A DNA stretch of 64,000 nucleotides from Geotalea toluenoxydans JCM 15764. GTDB lineage: Bacteria > Desulfobacterota > Desulfuromonadia > Geobacterales > Geobacteraceae. Of the stretch, positions 60,183 through 64,000 are shown in pieces; position 1 is the first letter of the stretch; each line of letters begins with the position of its first letter. The stretch is taken from contig NZ_BBCJ01000001.1 of assembly GCF_001311985.1 (NCBI RefSeq), forward strand, positions 1-64,000, given 5' to 3'. The notes below the pieces were generated by a model, which was not told the origin of the DNA, searched no databases, and saw nothing but the letters and a program-made list of their open reading frames with translations. The translations under genes were made by a program, and so were the position numbers.

Positions 60183-63100
60183 ATGGCGGACAGCGAATTG
60201 AACAGAAGGATCGTCTCCTGCGGAAGAGAGATGTTCGCCGGCATCTATGGAGAGACTCCCTCGCTCTTTGACAAGGGGCGGTGGCTGGGTAAGCTGATGG
60301 CCTGGAGCATGAGTGACGAGGAGTTCAAGACCCGGCTGTTCCGTTTCGTCGACGTATTCCCGACCCTTTCCACAGACAGGATGGTAGCCGACCATCTGGA
60401 AGAATACTTTGCCGGTGCGCAGCCTCCAGTACTGGCTCTGCTCCGCCAGGCCGCCGGTGTCTTCGGCCCATTCGGCAACTTTATCCAGAGGAAGCTGTCT
60501 CAACGGCTATCCGAAAAATGGCGCAGCAGTTCATTGTCGGAGAGAATACCACGGAGGCAATCAGCAACATCGAACGCTTGCGCCATCAAGGTTTTGCTGC
60601 CGTTGTCGATGTGTTGGGCGAGGCAACCCTTTCCGAAAAGGAGGCCGATGCCTATGTGGACCAGTATCTGAATCTTATAGGTTCCATTGAGCGGGCCATG
60701 GGCCGCTGGAAACCCCTTGGCGCCGGCCGGACTTCAGGCAGTATGGATTGGGGACATGCGCCCCGGATCAACGTTTCCGTTAAGGCAACAGCCCTTTCTT
60801 GTCTGGCAAGCCCGATGGATTACGAGGGAAGTGTTGCGGCCATTCTTCGCAGGCTCCGCCTTATCTGTCGTCGCGTGAGGGAGGTAAACGGTTTTCTCTG
60901 CCTCGACATGGAGACCTATCGCTACAAGGAAATCATACTTGAGTCTACCGACGCCTGAAATTGGAGAATCCCGACTATCCTCACCTGGGGCTTGTTCTCC
61001 AGTCCTATCTGAGGGATACGGACCATGACCTGGATAATCTGGTTACCTGGGCAAGGGAAAATTGTCTTGGTATCTCCATCCGCCTGGTGAAGGGGGCATA
61101 TTGGGATTATGAGATGATCAGGTCCCGCCAGAGCGGACTTCCCGAACCGGTCTGGACCATGAAGGCGGAAACTGACGCCGCTTTTGAACGTCAGGCACGC
61201 CGAATCATGGAAAACAGTGATGTCTGCCATTTTGCCTGTGCTTCCCACAACATCCGTTCCATTTCCGCTGTCATCGAGCTTGCCCAGGAACTGGCCATCT
61301 CTGATGATCGATATGAATTTCAGGTCCTGTACGGTATGGCTGAACCAGTGCGCAAGGCAATCCTCAACCGTACCGGCCGATTGCGTCTCTATTGCCCATA
61401 CGGTCCCATGGTTCCGGGCATGGGTTATCTGGTACGCCGGCTTCTGGAGAATACCTCCAACGTCTCTTTCCTGCGACAGACCTTTGTGGATGCCGCCGGA
61501 GCAGAAAAACTGCTGGAGGACCCGGTACATGTGGTGGAACGGCAGCGGCTTGCGGTTCAACCCAGACTGCGTGAGGGGGCAAAACCTTCGGGGAAGGTGA
61601 TTCCTTTCAGCAATGAACCGGTCATCGATTTTACCAGAGAAGAGCAGCGCCAGGCGTTTCGTGAACATATCGGGCAGGTGCGCAATCGGTTCGGCCGGAA
61701 GTACCCGCTGTTCATAGGGGGGCAGCAACTGGAAACGGAGGACTTGCTTCCTTCAGTGAATCCTTCTGATCCGTCCGAGATCCTTGGCTGGGTGTGCCAA
61801 GCCGGAACCGATGAGGTAGCCCAGGCGATCGGTGCTGCCAGGAAGTCCTTTGAAACTTGGCGTGATGTAACTCCGGAAATACGTGCTGAATTTCTCCTCA
61901 AGGCATGTACAGTCGTCCGTCGGCGCATCTACGAGCTTTCCGCCCTGCAGGTGCTGGAAATCGGCAAGCAATGGGATCAGGCCTATGCCGATGTGACCGA
62001 AGCCATTGATTTCCTCGAATACTATGCGCGGGAAATGATGCGTCTCGGCTCTCCCAGATCGATGGGAAAGGTTGCCGGAGAGACGAATCAATACTTTTAT
62101 GAGCCGAAAGGGGTTGCTGCTGTCATCGCCCCCTGGAATTTCCCCCTGGCTATCAGCATGGGCATGGTCTCTGCCGCCATTGTCACCGGGAACTGCGTTG
62201 TTTTCAAGCCTTCCGGCCTCACATCCATCATTGGCTGGCAATTGGTGGAGATATTCAGAGAGGTCGGGCTGCCTGACGGTGTCTTTAACTTTGTCCCCGG
62301 TCGTAGCGGCATCATGGGCGATTACCTGGTTGACCATCCCCATGTCAGCCTCATTGCCTTCACCGGTTCCATGGAGGTGGGGTTGCGGATCATCGAGCGC
62401 GCTACCAAGGTGCAGCCCGGCCAGGAAATGATAAAAAAGGTCATCTGCGAAATGGGGGGGAAAAACGCGATTATTATTGACGAGGATGCCGATCTGGACG
62501 AGGCGGTTCCCCATGTATTCAATTCGGTCTTCGGTTTTCAGGGGCAGAAATGCTCGGCATGTTCCAGGGTCATTGTCCTTGATCGGATCTACGACAAATT
62601 TGTCCAGCGGATTGTCGCACTGGCCGAAGCTGTTCCGGTTGGACCAGTCGAAGATCCTGCCAATCTCATAGGTGCGGTTGCCGAAGAAAATGCCCGAAGA
62701 CGTATAATGAACTACATTGAAGTTGGCCGGCAGGAAGGGAGCCTTCTTTATCAAGGGCAGGTGCCGGAGGTCGGATTTTTCGTACCACTGACCATCATCG
62801 GCGATATCCGCCCGGAACACCGGCTTGCCCAGGAGGAAATTTTCGGACCGGTGCTTGCCGTAATGCGGGCAAGGGATTTCAATGAAGCTCTGGCCTGGGC
62901 CAATTCCACCCGCTATGCTTTGACCGGCGGCGTCTTCAGCCGCAGCCCCGAACATATTGCCATTGCCACCAAGCGATTCCGTGTCGGCAATCTCTACCTC
63001 AACCGCAACTGCACGGGTGCCCTGGTAGGTCGTCAACCCTTCGGCGGTTTCAGGATGTCCGGCGCCGGTACCAAGGCGGGCGGGCCTGATTATCTCCTTC

Positions 63101-63195
63101 ATTTCATGGATCCGCGGGTGGTGACCGAGAACACCATGCGCAGAGGCTTTGCTCCTGTGGGTGCAGGCGATGGATCTTCCTGCCGAAAACGTTAG
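60183..63195 (+). CDS. putA: Bifunctional proline/pyrroline-5-carboxylate dehydrogenase, PutA-like (two frameshifts)
   Basis: About 1004 residues. Oxidises proline to glutamate with FAD and NAD+. The PRODH barrel shows INVSVKATALSCLASPMDYE, FLCLDMETYRYKEIILE, and SIRLVKGAYWDYEM with EFQVLYGMAEPVRKA (FAD/substrate loops). The ALDH half shows FEPKGV-like YEPKGVAAVIAPWNFPLAIS, the Rossmann GSMEVGLRIIE region and catalytic Cys in GFQGQKCSACSR. Frame changes near 60496 and 60950 (one base missing in each). No N-terminal ribbon-helix-helix domain, so it is the non-regulatory, short type B/C-like PutA. GGGAGGGAG precedes the ATG. Confidence 0.93.
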
Positions 63196-63291
63196 AACAT
63201 TTTTGGTTATTTATTGTTGCAAATAGTCCTCGAATGGTTTAATAGATGGACCCTCAGCAACGGGGGGACAGGGTGCGCCGGCAGTTTTACC

Positions 63292-63319
63292 TTGACAAAT
63301 GGTGATCCGTCTATATACT
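63292..63319 (+). promoter_or_regulatory. Sigma-70 promoter of yceD-rpmF
   Basis: TTGACA (63292-63297), 16-base spacer, TATACT (63314-63319). A near-consensus housekeeping promoter. It falls inside the longest possible reading of the yceD frame, so the protein must start after about 63326. Confidence 0.8.
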
Positions 63320-63354
63320 GGGTAGCTTTGAATGCTGTGCCCATTGGTGATACT

Positions 63355-63888
63355 TTGAAAGTTCGGATAGCCGATTTAAAAGATAAAGCGTTGCACATGG
63401 AGGCTGAGGAGCCGGTTAATGACTATCCGGACTTGCTTGCCATGACTGGGACCGGCGAGTGCGAATTCCTGTCTCCGCTACGGCTTGATTTTACTGTAGC
63501 CAGGGAGTTCGACCATATCAGGGCTTCCGGCAAGGTAGAAACGGCCGTAAGAGTTTCCTGTGCCCGTTGTCTCACTGAATTCGACATCGAGATAGCATCA
63601 TCCTTTACGATTTTTTATACGAAATCTGCCGAGCCGCTTGACGAAGAGGTCGAGCTGGCCGAGGAAGACCTGATTTCCAAATCCTACCAAGGGGAAGAAA
63701 TCGATTTCTCCACTGAGGTGGCGGAACAGGTAATCATGGAGATACCCTTCAAGCCCATATGCCGGGATGATTGTAAGGGATTATGCAGTAGTTGCGGAGC
63801 CAATCTCAACGACACCGCCTGCGGCTGCGTTACGAGCGAAGGCAGTTTCAAATTCAACGCGTTGAAGGGTATCAAGATAGACAAGTAA
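63355..63888 (+). CDS. yceD: YceD/DUF177 23S rRNA accumulation protein
   Basis: About 177 residues from a TTG start. MKVRIADLKDKALHMEAEEP opens it; VSCARCLTEFDIEIASSFTI and CKGLCSSCGANLNDTACGCV carry the four-Cys zinc-ribbon-like pattern of DUF177/YceD. It precedes rpmF by 14 bases, the conserved yceD-rpmF pair found across bacteria; the family is linked to 23S rRNA processing. The upstream ATG/TTG codons (63214 onwards) are rejected because a strong promoter lies between them and the conserved part. The exact start is uncertain. Confidence 0.85.
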   Translation: MKVRIADLKDKALHMEAEEPVNDYPDLLAMTGTGECEFLSPLRLDFTVAREFDHIRASGKVETAVRVSCARCLTEFDIEIASSFTIFYTKSAEPLDEEVELAEEDLISKSYQGEEIDFSTEVAEQVIMEIPFKPICRDDCKGLCSSCGANLNDTACGCVTSEGSFKFNALKGIKIDK

Positions 63889-63902
63889 AGGAGAATTATT
63901 TT

Positions 63903-64000
63903 ATGGCAGTACCTAAGAAGAAGACATCCAAGTCACGCAAGAACATGAGAAGGCCCATGATTTTCTTACAGCCCCGACAGTTTCCACTTGCCCACAGTGC
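63903..64000 (+). CDS. rpmF: 50S ribosomal protein L32, partial (one frameshift; runs off the window)
   Basis: MAVPKKKTSKSRKNMRRA is the near-invariant L32 start. One G is missing near 63953 (GGGCCC read as GGCCC); after repair the sequence continues HDFLTAPTVSTCPQC, giving the first zinc-binding cysteine pair, and then leaves the window. AAAGGAGAATT precedes the ATG. Co-transcribed with yceD; in many bacteria plsX and fabH follow. A broken essential ribosomal gene is strong evidence that the frameshifts here are sequence errors. Confidence 0.95.
   Translation, partial: MAVPKKKTSKSRKNMRRPMIFLQPRQFPLAHS

Noticed and set aside
63214-63354. YceD starting at 63214
   Set aside because: A near-consensus sigma-70 promoter at 63292-63319 lies inside that reading, and the conserved YceD start is at about 63355.

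Overview
The window looks like a chromosomal segment of a Geobacter-type bacterium (Desulfuromonadota: Geobacter, Geotalea and relatives). Supporting this are the nif gene set with DraT/DraG, GG-N10-GC sigma-54 promoters in front of every nif unit, acetate-type CoA-transferases, many exported metal-related proteins, a 1004-residue PutA and a 770-residue RecG. These identifications rest on reading the translations by eye; no database search was made.

Layout. 0-7.7 kb: the end of a copper/silver efflux locus (CusA-type RND pump) with a run of small exported proteins (lipoproteins, a Met/His-rich periplasmic protein, a cytochrome c'-like protein, a YHS-domain protein and a tandem pair of small helical proteins). 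7.8-10.2 kb: a nuclease-helicase fusion on the minus strand. 10.3-16.1 kb: nifV and nifHDK. 16.1-30.1 kb: an accessory block inside the nif region, holding a MITE, an Fe-alcohol dehydrogenase, a cupin, a metallo-beta-lactamase-fold enzyme and its partial duplicate, a restriction-modification-like cassette (XRE regulator, N6-methyltransferase, PD-(D/E)XK nuclease), a damaged Fic gene, a YlqF-type GTPase with an RRM protein, a Tat-exported aldo/keto reductase and a multicopper oxidase. 30.4-38.8 kb: nif again: nifE-nifN in one frame, nifX, a 2[4Fe-4S] ferredoxin, a second NifX-family protein, draT, then draG with a small HTH gene on the other strand, then nifB fused to a GNAT acetyltransferase. 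38.8-54 kb: two CoA-transferases, one next to a TetR regulator and the other next to a sigma-54 activator, and between them malectin-repeat, PBP, lipoprotein, DUF748, LuxR, YihY and YciA genes. 54.3-64 kb: a transporter-like sensor phosphatase, RecG, PutA, YceD and the start of rpmF.

How the genes work together. NifV makes homocitrate, NifB and NifEN build the cofactor, NifX-family proteins carry it, the ferredoxin donates electrons, NifHDK reduces N2, and DraT/DraG switch NifH off and on by ADP-ribosylation. The nifV, nifH, nifE and nifB units share one regulatory design: a sigma-54 promoter, then a leader with an intrinsic terminator whose 5' arm lies in the loop of a small hairpin with an A-N-N-G-N-N hexaloop. 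This matches the ANTAR antitermination scheme known for Geobacter nif genes.

Data quality. About 30 otherwise recognisable genes, including nifH, recG, putA and rpmF, are broken by single-base indels, mostly one base lost from a short G or C run. I read these as sequencing or assembly errors and annotate each as one gene over its whole span; lengths given for such genes are after repairing the frame.
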